Shown: positions 10,168 to 17,814, numbered from the stretch's first letter. The stretch: 43,556 bases of DNA from Pararcticibacter amylolyticus (GCF_003130405.1 NZ_QEAS01000001.1:485762-529317); one strand, 5' to 3'. A program made the numbers and translations. Notes: a model not told the origin generated them from the letters alone.

Positions 10168-10239
10168 GGCCCTGTAGTTCAACGGATAGAATAGGCGTTT
10201 CCTAAACTCTAGATGTGGGTTCGATTCCCGCCGGGGCTA
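10168..10239 (+). tRNA. tRNA-Arg (anticodon CCT)
   Basis: A cloverleaf can be drawn. The acceptor is 10168-10174 with 10232-10238 (G-U pairs at 1-72 and 6-67), the D-stem is GTTC/GAAT, the anticodon loop is TTCCTAA with anticodon CCT (reads AGG, Arg), and the T-arm is GTGGG-TTCGATT-CCCGC. The discriminator is A, and CCA is not encoded. The anticodon stem GGCGT/ACTCT has a C-U mismatch at 29-41 and a G-U closing pair, so it is weaker than usual. It lies 7 nt after metG and is probably co-transcribed and processed out. Confidence 0.88.
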
Positions 10240-10240
10240 C

Positions 10241-10276
10241 AAGAGCCAGCAGTTCAACGGAATTGCTGGCTCTTTT
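10241..10276 (+). terminator. Terminator after metG-tRNA-Arg
   Basis: Perfect 11-bp stem 10241-10251 (AAGAGCCAGCA) with 10264-10274, 12-nt loop, ending in TTTT. The loop contains AGTTCAACGG, identical to the D-arm segment of the adjacent tRNA (10176-10185). Confidence 0.8.
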
Positions 10277-10703
10277 GCGTTGAGGGGCTGAGACGGGTAG
10301 AATTTACATGCTAAGAAATAAATCAGAATGATTAGTATTGCGCCTTCCAAATATAATTTCTGCCAGCATGAAGCTATTGTAGCTGCATTATCTACATCGA
10401 CGGATACCGTATCCAGCATTTAGTTCCCCCGATCAGCTTAAAAAGGCCAGTCGACATCATGAGAGGTTTCTTTCAGATAATCTGTCCAAGGTTCTCTTTT
10501 ATTATATCCTTGTCTTCCTGTATTGTTAAAGCATAATGTTGCAGACTGGACAAATCTATTTTCTTAGGCATCAATTAGGGGCAAATGAAATACCTCATCA
10601 AGTTGCGCATTGAGATATAAGCGTTTTCTTCGGGGGCGATATGACTGAACTTCTCGTTTGCTTCCGCTGCTTTAAGATACTAGTTGTATAGCTTGATATA
10701 AAC
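10277..10703 (-). other. Non-functional region with fragments of an unknown decayed gene
   Basis: No intact gene is seen in this 427-nt stretch. On the minus strand, 10703-10575 reads VYIKLYN, an in-frame TAG (10680-10682), then YLKAAEANEKFSHIAPEE..., which looks protein-like and ends at a stop at 10575. A 32-codon reading MPKKIDLSSLQHY... follows at 10571-10473. These look like pieces of one broken gene, but I do not recognise the family. A 60-codon minus-strand reading at 10419-10237 runs over the terminator into the tRNA 3' end and is not credible. Confidence 0.4.
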
Positions 10704-11267
10704 TTAGAAGTCGCTTACAGATATATTAGATGACATATCTTTATATAAGCTTGACATCAATTCTTCAATTTTGATATTTATTTCACGAAAGAGCTTATTA
10801 TCATGCCCGAGTGATAAGTGATCATCATCCCTGTGAGGTTTCAAGTATCTTTTAAGAGGATAATATTGATCTGCAGGAGTTTTTTCATTTAAATACCTAT
10901 ATACAAACTGGTTAAACAGGATTTTATATTTTTTATCTTTAACGGTGATATCTGTTATCATTTGAATTCGATATTTAATTCCCCAAAAGCTGCTTGTAAC
11001 AATGTCAAAACTTCCTTTGCCAACAATATTCCCGTTTTCCTTGTCTGCGATTCTTATTACTTCTTTTGAATCAATAAATATTTTAGCCATCCATCGAATT
11101 GCTCTGCTATAAAGCTCATCCTTTTTTATTGTGCTATCTAAATCGTATATTCTTTCGTACTGGATATCACCATCTTTTAATGGTACTGAGTTTTTTGAGG
11201 AATCACTTCTCTGGGAAAGGGCAACTAATGGCAAGAACATGACGATTATAATTAGGTTTTTTTTCAT
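10704..11267 (-). CDS. Secreted DUF4468 (TBP-like fold) domain protein
   Basis: A 187-residue exported protein. The chosen start is MKKNLIIIVMFLPLVALSQ, a signal peptide cleaved around SQ|RSD. An in-frame Met 16 codons earlier lies in the -33 region of a good promoter and is rejected. The mature part has the DUF4468 pattern: DELYSRAIRWMAKIF, SKEVIRIADKENGNIVGKGSF, then a beta-strand repeat covering YRIQMITDITVKDKKYKI. The function of DUF4468 proteins is not known. It is monocistronic, with no partner gene nearby. Degraded coding fragments lie immediately downstream. Confidence 0.8.
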   Translation of the reverse strand: MKKNLIIIVMFLPLVALSQRSDSSKNSVPLKDGDIQYERIYDLDSTIKKDELYSRAIRWMAKIFIDSKEVIRIADKENGNIVGKGSFDIVTSSFWGIKYRIQMITDITVKDKKYKILFNQFVYRYLNEKTPADQYYPLKRYLKPHRDDDHLSLGHDNKLFREINIKIEELMSSLYKDMSSNISVSDF

Positions 11268-11286
11268 GTGTGAGGTTTTTAGTAAC

Positions 11287-11315
11287 CAAATGTAGGCTAA
11301 TTTATTTACATTCAA
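11287..11315 (-). promoter_or_regulatory. Bacteroidota-type promoter of the DUF4468 gene
   Basis: Minus strand TTG (11313-11315), 18-nt spacer, perfect TACATTTG (11287-11294). It predicts a leader of about 12-15 nt to the ATG at 11267, and it fixes that start. Confidence 0.65.
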
Positions 11316-11470
11316 ATAGTATTGCAGTATTATGAAAATGCGGATTTCCTTGCTGCTTTATGTTTGATGAATTACGGACAGTTTTATTCGGCCCAGCAAA
11401 GGAAATTTCCTTTTTTAATCCCCTGATCAACATTGAAAGCAGTTATAAAAGCTCCCATCACTGACCCCAC

Positions 11471-14194
11471 CTATCCCTCAAAATAATGCTCTCCGGAACC
11501 GACATGGAAACTTTTATATGATTTTCCTTGCGTATCCGGCACGAATACCTCCGCTGTCGTATTAGGAGGGATGGTAACGGTCAGTTTAAACTTATTGTTC
11601 TCTATTCTCCATTTGCTGCGGATGGTGCCATAGCTACTCTCATATGATCCTTCTGCGTGGGTAAGTTTACCTCCGGCGATGGGTTTTATAATGATCTTTT
11701 TATATCCTGGCTCTCCGGCCTGGATCCCGGCGATGTTCTGGTACATCCAGTCTCCGATTGCACCGTAAGCATAGTGGTTATAGGAGTTCATGCTGGGTGT
11801 TTGGAAGCTGCCGTCGGGCTTTATGCCGTCCCAGCGTTCCCATATAGTGGTGGCTCCCATCTTTACAGGGTATAACCATGAGGGGTAGGTCTCCTGCATC
11901 AGCAGGTCATACGCAACATTCGTATATCCGGATTTCGTAAGGGCGTGGCAAAGATAAGGCGTGCCCAGGAAGCCGGTGGTCAGGTGATTCCCGTAGTCAC
12001 GGATATTTTGCACCAGCCTTTCCGCTGCGGAGGCACGCAGATTTTCCGGTAACATATCAAACTGCAGCGCCAGAACGTAAGCGGTCTGCGTAGAAGACAC
12101 CAGCCTGCCGTTTGGAGTGAGGTACTCTTTTACAAAAGCGGTTTTTATGTCGTTTAATAAGGATGAATACTTTGCGTGATCTTCATTCTTCCCCAGTACT
12201 TTTGCCGCATTTATCAACAGTTGTGTGGAATGAGTATAGAAACACTGTGCGATGAGATATTTGTCAGTCACCGCCGCGCGGCCGTCATTGTCATCATCCG
12301 GGCGGTAAAACAGCCAGTCGCCAAAATGAGACCCTGTATTCCAGAGGTTTTGCCTGCTTCTGGACGTAATGAAATCAACCCAGGCTTTCATACTGCTGTA
12401 CTGGGTTTCCAGTATTCGTTTATCACCGTAAGTAAGATACATTCCCCAGGGAATAATGGTAACGACGTCGCCCCAGCCCGCTGAGCCTGCATCGTTGGGA
12501 GTCAGGACATCGGGTACAACGAAAGGAATGCTGCCATCTTTATGCTGATCGGCTTTTACGTCTTTAAGCCATTTGGTAAAGAAGCCGCTTACATCCATGT
12601 TGTATGCGGCGGTGTTATAAAATGCCTGTGCATCACCCGTCCAGCCCAGGCGTTCATCACGCTGTGGGCAGTCGGTAGGAACATCCACGAAATTTCCTTT
12701 CTGTCCCCAGGCGATGTTATGCTGCAACTGGTTAAGCAGCGGGTTAGATGAGTTAAACGAGCCCGCAGGCTCCATATCTGAATGAATGACCACGGCCGTG
12801 AGATCTTCCGGCTTTAAATCGCCGGGAAATCCTTCTACCCTGGCATACCGGAAACCCTGGAAGCTGAAGTGCGGAGAGAAGAACTGTTCCTTGTTTCCTT
12901 TAAGGTAATAGACGTTTTGCTGTTTAGCCGACCGCAGGTTGTCGGTGTAAAAGTATCCTGCCTTGTCCAGAACCTCTGCATGACTTAAGGTGATCTTTGT
13001 ATTTTCAGGCCCTTTGACTTTAAGCTCTACCCAACCCACCAGGTTTTGTCCGAAATCCACAACGGTTTCTCCCTTCGGGGTTTTTAATATCTTCACAGCT
13101 TTGATACTCTCCTGCTTCCTGACACCGTCGGCGCTCATGCCAATCAGGTTGTCATACCCGTAGTCCAGCTTTCTTACCTTCTTCCAGTCAGCGTCTTCTT
13201 TGTAAGCTGGTGTTGTCCAGCCAGAGCGTTCTTTGGTGGCATCATAGGTTTCGCCATCGTAGATATTTGAACTGAGCACCGGGCCAAATGCAGTCCTCCA
13301 GCTTTCATCGGACAGTAAGATTTCTCTGCTGCCATCGGTATACTCTACTTCCATCTGCATTAAAAGAGCCCGGGTATCACCATAGAAAGCCTTTTGATAA
13401 CTGAACCCTATCCTGCCTTTATACCACCCATCTCCCAGCATGGCTGCCAGCACATTGTCCCCCTTACTGAGCAATGCAGTGACATCGTATACCTGGTATT
13501 GCAAATGATCTTTATAGCTTGTCCATCCCGGCGTCAGGTAATCTTGCCCGATGCGGGTTCCATTAATGTACGCTTCGTATAACCCTCTTGATGTGATATA
13601 TGCTGATGCCGACTTTACAGCCTTGCTCAGAGTGAATTTTTTCCTGAAAAGCGGGCTGGCGAGTGAAGTATCAGCACCTGGTACCGATATCCACTGTGCC
13701 TTCCAGTTCGAGGGTTTTAACCCCATTTGCCAGAATTGCAGCGGGCTCCACGGAGATATATGTCCATAATTATCGGTCACCCTTACCTGCCAGTAGTATC
13801 GTTGACCTGGTTTTAGAGCGGGACCTTCATATTCAACCAATATTGATTGGTCTGTATTTTTTTTACTGGTCCAGTATAAATTCTTCCCCGACCTGACGGC
13901 ATTCCGGTCGGTACCCACCCTGATTTCATAACTGCGCTGCAAGATGTTTTTGCCCGGGGATGCCAGTTTCCAGCTCATTCTGGGTATGGCAGGTTCTACC
14001 GCCATCGGGTTAATCTGGTGTTCCACCTGCAAGCCCGACACACTTAAGTTTTGCGCGGAGGCGGTTAGGGTAAGCATCAGAAAACAGAGGGTTCTAAAGG
14101 AAAGGATAAGAGCGGCTGCTCCCGCCTTTCTTAGCCCGGTGTGGTCAGTACCGGGACTCCTGAATTTTAATAAGGGCATCAATTGGTTTATCAT
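11471..14194 (-). CDS. Alpha-L-rhamnosidase, GH78
   Basis: A 907-residue exported glycoside hydrolase that releases terminal alpha-L-rhamnose from plant glycans or glycosides by inversion. A longish N-terminus ends in a hydrophobic export signal (FLMLTLTASAQ|N, about 48). Then come an Ig-like N-domain (SVSGLQVEHQINPMAVE...PRMSWKL), a jelly-roll N-domain (GLYEAYINGTRIGQDYLTPG), the (alpha/alpha)6 catalytic domain and a C-terminal beta-sandwich. Family motifs are DCPQRDERLGWTGD with the putative general acid Glu514, and TIWERWDG with Glu786 as likely base. Met6 is an alternative start. The gene stands alone, with no SusCD or transporter adjacent. A twin-palindrome operator lies upstream. Confidence 0.93.
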   Translation of the reverse strand: MINQLMPLLKFRSPGTDHTGLRKAGAAALILSFRTLCFLMLTLTASAQNLSVSGLQVEHQINPMAVEPAIPRMSWKLASPGKNILQRSYEIRVGTDRNAVRSGKNLYWTSKKNTDQSILVEYEGPALKPGQRYYWQVRVTDNYGHISPWSPLQFWQMGLKPSNWKAQWISVPGADTSLASPLFRKKFTLSKAVKSASAYITSRGLYEAYINGTRIGQDYLTPGWTSYKDHLQYQVYDVTALLSKGDNVLAAMLGDGWYKGRIGFSYQKAFYGDTRALLMQMEVEYTDGSREILLSDESWRTAFGPVLSSNIYDGETYDATKERSGWTTPAYKEDADWKKVRKLDYGYDNLIGMSADGVRKQESIKAVKILKTPKGETVVDFGQNLVGWVELKVKGPENTKITLSHAEVLDKAGYFYTDNLRSAKQQNVYYLKGNKEQFFSPHFSFQGFRYARVEGFPGDLKPEDLTAVVIHSDMEPAGSFNSSNPLLNQLQHNIAWGQKGNFVDVPTDCPQRDERLGWTGDAQAFYNTAAYNMDVSGFFTKWLKDVKADQHKDGSIPFVVPDVLTPNDAGSAGWGDVVTIIPWGMYLTYGDKRILETQYSSMKAWVDFITSRSRQNLWNTGSHFGDWLFYRPDDDNDGRAAVTDKYLIAQCFYTHSTQLLINAAKVLGKNEDHAKYSSLLNDIKTAFVKEYLTPNGRLVSSTQTAYVLALQFDMLPENLRASAAERLVQNIRDYGNHLTTGFLGTPYLCHALTKSGYTNVAYDLLMQETYPSWLYPVKMGATTIWERWDGIKPDGSFQTPSMNSYNHYAYGAIGDWMYQNIAGIQAGEPGYKKIIIKPIAGGKLTHAEGSYESSYGTIRSKWRIENNKFKLTVTIPPNTTAEVFVPDTQGKSYKSFHVGSGEHYFEG

Positions 14195-14216
14195 TTCAGC
14201 TAATTAAGCAAATAAC

Positions 14217-14268
14217 ATATAATAAGTTATTTGTGGTGTTTCGATAAAGATAAAATAACTTATTATAT
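14217..14268. promoter_or_regulatory. Twin-palindrome operator upstream of the GH78 gene
   Basis: Perfect 16-bp inverted repeat, ATATAATAAGTTATTT (14217-14232) with 14253-14268, separated by 20 nt. Each arm is itself nearly palindromic around AATAA(G/C)TTATT, so the element is two like-sequence operator half-pairs about 36 bp centre to centre. It starts 23 nt upstream of the rhamnosidase ATG. The cognate regulator is unknown. Confidence 0.6.
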
Positions 14269-14317
14269 CCTGGTAAAGAAAGTGTTCAGACCTGGATCGG
14301 CATTACAATCTATGCCC

Positions 14318-14545
14318 TTAATTTGCTAAAACGCTTTTTCTGAATTCCAGCGGTTTCATACCGGTCTGTTTTTAAACGGCCTGGTGAAATACGAGGTATT
14401 TTCGAATCCCGGGAAATAGGCTATTTCTGCAATGCCCTGGTCTGCACTTCTTAATAAGTTCTTTGCTTCAGAAATTAATGCCAGGAGGATCAGCTCCAGT
14501 GCTGTTTCCCCGATGAAGTTCGCTTAATGTTTTGAATTGTGTCAT
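14318..14545 (-). pseudogene. AraC-family regulator collapsed by an internal deletion
   Basis: The minus strand begins MTQFKTLSELHRGNS, the typical first residues of Bacteroidota AraC regulators of the kind found beside SDR genes. It then jumps, out of frame, to the C-terminal HTH: ELILLALISEAKNLL, IAEIAYFPGFENTSYF and TRPFKNRP. After a stop in that frame it shifts again to MKPLEFRKSVLAN-stop. An intact member is about 280-310 codons; only about 76 codons' worth remain, so most of the sensor domain and the first HTH are gone. It follows the SDR gene by 32 nt on the same strand. DNA-binding function is lost. Confidence 0.8.
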
Positions 14546-14577
14546 TGTCGTAAATTAACAATTTGGACTCAACCCTT

Positions 14578-15399
14578 TTATCCGTGAGCCGCTACTGCTA
14601 CAGTATCCCAGGATTCCCACTCTGCAAGCCGGTCAGCGTATACCTGTTTGGTTTTACGGAGACCGAGATTGCCAAGGAATAAGCGTAAGGGAGGGTTGTC
14701 TGAGTCAATCAGTTTTAAGATAGCAGAGGCAGTTGCCTGCGGATTTCCGTATTGTTCGGCAGGCATTCCTTCTGTTTGGAACAGCTCGTTGCGTACGGTA
14801 TCATAAGCCGGGTTCGCTGTGGCTACCACGGCTGAGCTTCCACCGAAATCAGTTTTGTAACCATTCGGTTCTATCAGGGTAACGTGGATGCCGAAGCCTT
14901 TTACTTCTTTGGCCAATGCTTCGCTTAATCCTTCTACCGCGAACTTAGTGGCATTGTAGATGCCGAGGGTCGGTAACGACCATACGCCTAATACACTTGA
15001 CAGCTGAATGATATGCCCGTGCCCCTGCTCGCGCAGAATGGGTAATGCTGCCTGGGTGACAAATAAAGTACCCAGGATGTTCGCATCCAGAATATTGCGT
15101 ACATCTTTTTCTTCGAGTTCTTCTACTGCTCCGAAAACGCCGTAACCTGCATTGTTAATTACGACATCCAGTGTTCCGAACCGGCTTTTTGCTTTTTGTA
15201 TGGCGTCAATTGCCGCTGCCTTATCTGTAATATCCAGCTTCAGGGGGAGAAAACTGCCGGGGTATTGGGCTGCAATATCGCTGTAAGCATCAATATTGCG
15301 GCTGGTGGCTACCACGTTGTCGCCTCTTTCCAGTAAAGCGTTCGTCCATATTCTTCCAAATCCTTTGGATGCGCCTGTTATAAAAATTGTTTTGGACAT
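14578..15399 (-). CDS. Short-chain dehydrogenase/reductase (classical SDR)
   Basis: A 273-residue cytoplasmic NAD(P)-dependent oxidoreductase. It shows the Rossmann motif TGASKGFG (8-15), NNAG (82-85), catalytic Ser134/135, and YNATK with Tyr148 and Lys152. The IEPNGYKTDFGG stretch and C-terminal extension match the subgroup usually annotated as oxidoreductase acting on small carbonyls. The substrate is not determinable. It lies 46 nt downstream of the carboxymuconolactone-decarboxylase-family gene and is probably in one operon with it and with the AraC pseudogene, so its former regulator may be lost. Confidence 0.9.
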   Translation of the reverse strand: MSKTIFITGASKGFGRIWTNALLERGDNVVATSRNIDAYSDIAAQYPGSFLPLKLDITDKAAAIDAIQKAKSRFGTLDVVINNAGYGVFGAVEELEEKDVRNILDANILGTLFVTQAALPILREQGHGHIIQLSSVLGVWSLPTLGIYNATKFAVEGLSEALAKEVKGFGIHVTLIEPNGYKTDFGGSSAVVATANPAYDTVRNELFQTEGMPAEQYGNPQATASAILKLIDSDNPPLRLFLGNLGLRKTKQVYADRLAEWESWDTVAVAAHG

Positions 15400-15445
15400 G
15401 ATTTGATCGTTTTAATGTTTTTAATCGAATGAGTAGTGTTTTAAA

Positions 15446-15988
15446 TCAGTAAAGTTGTTTTGCTGCCGGGAAATCAACGGGAACTTTTGTATTGACAAAT
15501 ACATAATTTGTAAAGCTCCGCAAAGTGATCAGCGAGATCAGTTCAACTAAAGCTTTTTCATCGTAGCCTGCTTCGAAGAAGGTGTCCAGCAGAGCCCGCT
15601 CTGCTGCTCCTTTGTTAGCGGTAATAGATTGTGCAAGCAGAATGACGGTATTCAGTTTCTCGTCTCCATACTGAACCTTCCGGATAGCAATAGTATCTTC
15701 TTCTGTGAAGCCTTTCATTTTGGCAACAGCGGTGTGAGCAGCCAGGCAATAGGCACAATCGTTTACCTGCGAAACGATGAGATTGATTGCTTCTCGTTCT
15801 TTAGCTGTGAAGCTGGAGTCGTGTGAGAGTGCTGTCTCTGAATCGAGCATGGCCTGCAAGGCGGATGAGGAGTAACCAATGGTTGCGTAGAGGTTTGGAA
15901 CCTTGCCTAGTTTCTTTTGTACCTGTTCAAGAATTGTCCGGGATTTTTCGCTTACCTGATCTAATGAAGGTGTCTGTATTGTTTTCAT
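15446..15988 (-). CDS. Carboxymuconolactone decarboxylase / AhpD-like protein
   Basis: A 180-residue all-helical protein of the CMD superfamily. The core reads EREAINLIVSQVNDCAYCLAAHTAVAK, with the redox pair Cys78 and Cys81 and His85, as in AhpD-type alkylhydroperoxidases (C-x-x-C-x3-H). Such proteins give peroxide defence or handle thiol-dependent chemistry. It is first in a minus-strand operon with an SDR. The presence of the CXXC pair argues for AhpD-like redox activity rather than true decarboxylation. Confidence 0.85.
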   Translation of the reverse strand: MKTIQTPSLDQVSEKSRTILEQVQKKLGKVPNLYATIGYSSSALQAMLDSETALSHDSSFTAKEREAINLIVSQVNDCAYCLAAHTAVAKMKGFTEEDTIAIRKVQYGDEKLNTVILLAQSITANKGAAERALLDTFFEAGYDEKALVELISLITLRSFTNYVFVNTKVPVDFPAAKQLY

Positions 15989-16016
15989 TGTTTATATATA
16001 TATTAATTCAACACTA

Positions 16017-16024
16017 CAAATGTA
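16017..16024 (-). promoter_or_regulatory. Candidate -7 box of the CMD-SDR operon
   Basis: Perfect TAnnTTTG (TACATTTG on the minus strand), 28 nt before the ATG at 15988. There is no clear TTG at the -33 position. Confidence 0.45.
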
Positions 16025-16151
16025 TCGTGAGGGGCCAGAGGAAAATAGTCCGTATCAGCGGAAGAATAGCACAGATTTCCCCTGACTGTAAACCGACTGA
16101 TGTGGTATGCCCGTTTATATTGGATATGAGGTGGACATCTTTCTAAACCTG

Positions 16152-16159
16152 TATCTTTG
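16152..16159 (+). promoter_or_regulatory. Candidate -7 box of the LytS-like kinase gene
   Basis: Perfect TATCTTTG ending 6 nt before the ATG at 16166, which predicts a leaderless or near-leaderless transcript. The TTG at 16157-16159 inside the box would also be a possible start codon but is unlikely. Confidence 0.45.
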
Positions 16160-16165
16160 CCCCTG

Positions 16166-17752
16166 ATGAAGAATGAGGTGAAAGGTCGTGGTTATCTGCT
16201 GCTTCCGGCGGTTATTATAGTAGTTTCTTTTATCGCTGTTGCCTTTTTTATCAACTGGCGGTTAGAAAAATCGGCGGAGACGATTGGCGAAGTATATACT
16301 GCCGCAATCCAAAGGAATAAAGAGTCTTTTTTCCGCAGTCGTTTTAATGAGTTGATTGAAAAGGTCAGTCTTGCCCGGCAGGTAGCTGAGCAGGAATTGA
16401 AAGACGGTAAGCAGCCCTTTTTGTTCAAGGCTGTACTTTTCTCCGACCCTATTGTTAATCATATTTGGTATTCCACTGGAAAGGATGAAATAAAACATAT
16501 TAATACTGAAAGCCGTCAATCTTCGGAAAGTATTCATTCAGTCGTTGATAAGAAGATAAGCAACCAGTTATTGAATGTCATTCCTGCTAAAGGCGCATAT
16601 AGTGAACTAATTAAAAGCTCCGAATCGGTTAGATGGGTTTATGGAGTAACAGCAGTTAACTTACAATCCGGGAAATCTCTTGTCCTTGGATTTGAGGTGG
16701 ATATGCGGGAATTGCAGAAGTATATGGAAGTGGCTGATCCGGAAGGTCAGTCCTATGCCTTTATAGCAGACCAGGATGGTGCCGCAATTTTTTATCCTGA
16801 TCAGAAACTTATTGGAAAGAAGGTTTTAAGCAGGCAGGAACTAAGATTAGTGCAGCAAACCTCCGGAAGAAAGATTCTGATGGATACCGTTCATTCCGAT
16901 TTTCTAGGGCTTCCTGTTGTTAGAAAATACTCCTCTTTTAACGTTGCCGGAAAATCCTGGGTATTTGTCGTAGATACGCCCACTTTACTGGTGAGCGATG
17001 AAATTAATTCTATATCGAAATATTCTGCAATATTTGGTCTTTTTGCTCTTATTGTCATATTGGGCACCGGCATTTACAGTCAGCGGAAATGGCTGAAAGA
17101 ATTTGAATTAAGACGAAGGGCTGAAGACGAGCAGCAAACTCTCCTGATCGAGAAACAGAAATTACTGCTGACTTCAGAAAAGCAGCAGAAGGAGAATGCG
17201 CTGCTGCAGCTTGATAAATTAAAGCAAAAGATTAATCCTCATTTTCTTTTCAATTCGCTTGGCTCTTTAAGCGTGCTGATTGCCCGCGAGCCTGAGACCG
17301 CTAAAACTTTCGTGATGAAACTCTCCAAGGTATACCGGTACGTGCTGAATGAGTTTCCTGACAGTCTTTCCACAGTCCAGGCAGAGATCGATTTTGCAGA
17401 GCAGTACACCTTCCTGCTGCGTGTACGGTTTGGTGAAGCTCTCCAGGTACTTCATGTACATATAGATACCGGGCATCTGCAGTGCCGGTTGCCGTCAATG
17501 GCCATTCAAACCGCAGTCGAAAATGCCGTTAAGCACAACGTGGTTTCAAAAGAGCAGCCTCTTACTATCGTCGTGAGGAGTGAGGGACGATTTATTGTTG
17601 TTGAAAATAATCTGCAGGCACGGTCAACGCCTGTTGATTCCGGTGGATATGGCTTGAATTACATTCAAAGTATCTATGCTCATTATAAGATAGCCGGTTT
17701 TGCTCATGGACAGGAACGCAATTCCTATATATGCTATTTTCCGGTCGTTTAA
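16166..17752 (+). CDS. LytS-family sensor histidine kinase with periplasmic sensor domain
   Basis: A 528-residue inner-membrane kinase. TM1 is at about residues 10-29, then a periplasmic domain of about 250 residues with a Cache-like pattern (YAFIADQDGAAIFYPDQKLIGK), TM2 at about 288-307 (FGLFALIVILGTGIYS), a coiled-coil linker (about 310-355), then the His_kinase domain. The phospho-acceptor is His359 in KINPHFLFNSLGSL and the N-box is VENAVKHNVV. A YGLNYI segment stands in for the G-box. No response regulator is adjacent; the nearest is the LytTR protein at 25290, beyond the metalloprotease-SusC-SusD genes. A direct repeat lies 30 nt downstream. Family is certain; the partner is inferred. 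Confidence 0.9.
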   Translation: MKNEVKGRGYLLLPAVIIVVSFIAVAFFINWRLEKSAETIGEVYTAAIQRNKESFFRSRFNELIEKVSLARQVAEQELKDGKQPFLFKAVLFSDPIVNHIWYSTGKDEIKHINTESRQSSESIHSVVDKKISNQLLNVIPAKGAYSELIKSSESVRWVYGVTAVNLQSGKSLVLGFEVDMRELQKYMEVADPEGQSYAFIADQDGAAIFYPDQKLIGKKVLSRQELRLVQQTSGRKILMDTVHSDFLGLPVVRKYSSFNVAGKSWVFVVDTPTLLVSDEINSISKYSAIFGLFALIVILGTGIYSQRKWLKEFELRRRAEDEQQTLLIEKQKLLLTSEKQQKENALLQLDKLKQKINPHFLFNSLGSLSVLIAREPETAKTFVMKLSKVYRYVLNEFPDSLSTVQAEIDFAEQYTFLLRVRFGEALQVLHVHIDTGHLQCRLPSMAIQTAVENAVKHNVVSKEQPLTIVVRSEGRFIVVENNLQARSTPVDSGGYGLNYIQSIYAHYKIAGFAHGQERNSYICYFPVV

Positions 17753-17782
17753 CAAGCAGGTCAGTAAATTGATTGAAATTTT

Positions 17783-17814
17783 ACTCCTTAAAAATGCGGA
17801 TTCACTCCTTAAAA
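17783..17814. promoter_or_regulatory. Direct repeat with 21-bp period, candidate LytTR-regulator site
   Basis: ACTCCTTAAAA occurs at 17783-17793 and again at 17804-17814, identical over 11 nt and exactly 21 bp (two helical turns) apart. It is 97 nt upstream of the metalloprotease start. LytTR-domain regulators classically bind roughly 9-bp direct repeats with 12-13 bp spacers, which is the same geometry. The repeat sequence itself does not match the firmicute consensus. Confidence 0.5.

Noticed and set aside
14217-14268. Inverted repeat as an insertion-sequence end or transposon scar
   Set aside because: No transposase or target duplication nearby; each arm is palindromic, which fits an operator better.
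15446-15988. Genuine 4-carboxymuconolactone decarboxylase of aromatic degradation
   Set aside because: It has the CXXC-x3-H redox pattern of AhpD-like proteins, and no other aromatic-pathway genes are near.
15823-16146. 107-codon plus-strand open frame overlapping the CMD-family gene
   Set aside because: Antisense to an obvious conserved gene and shows no family features.
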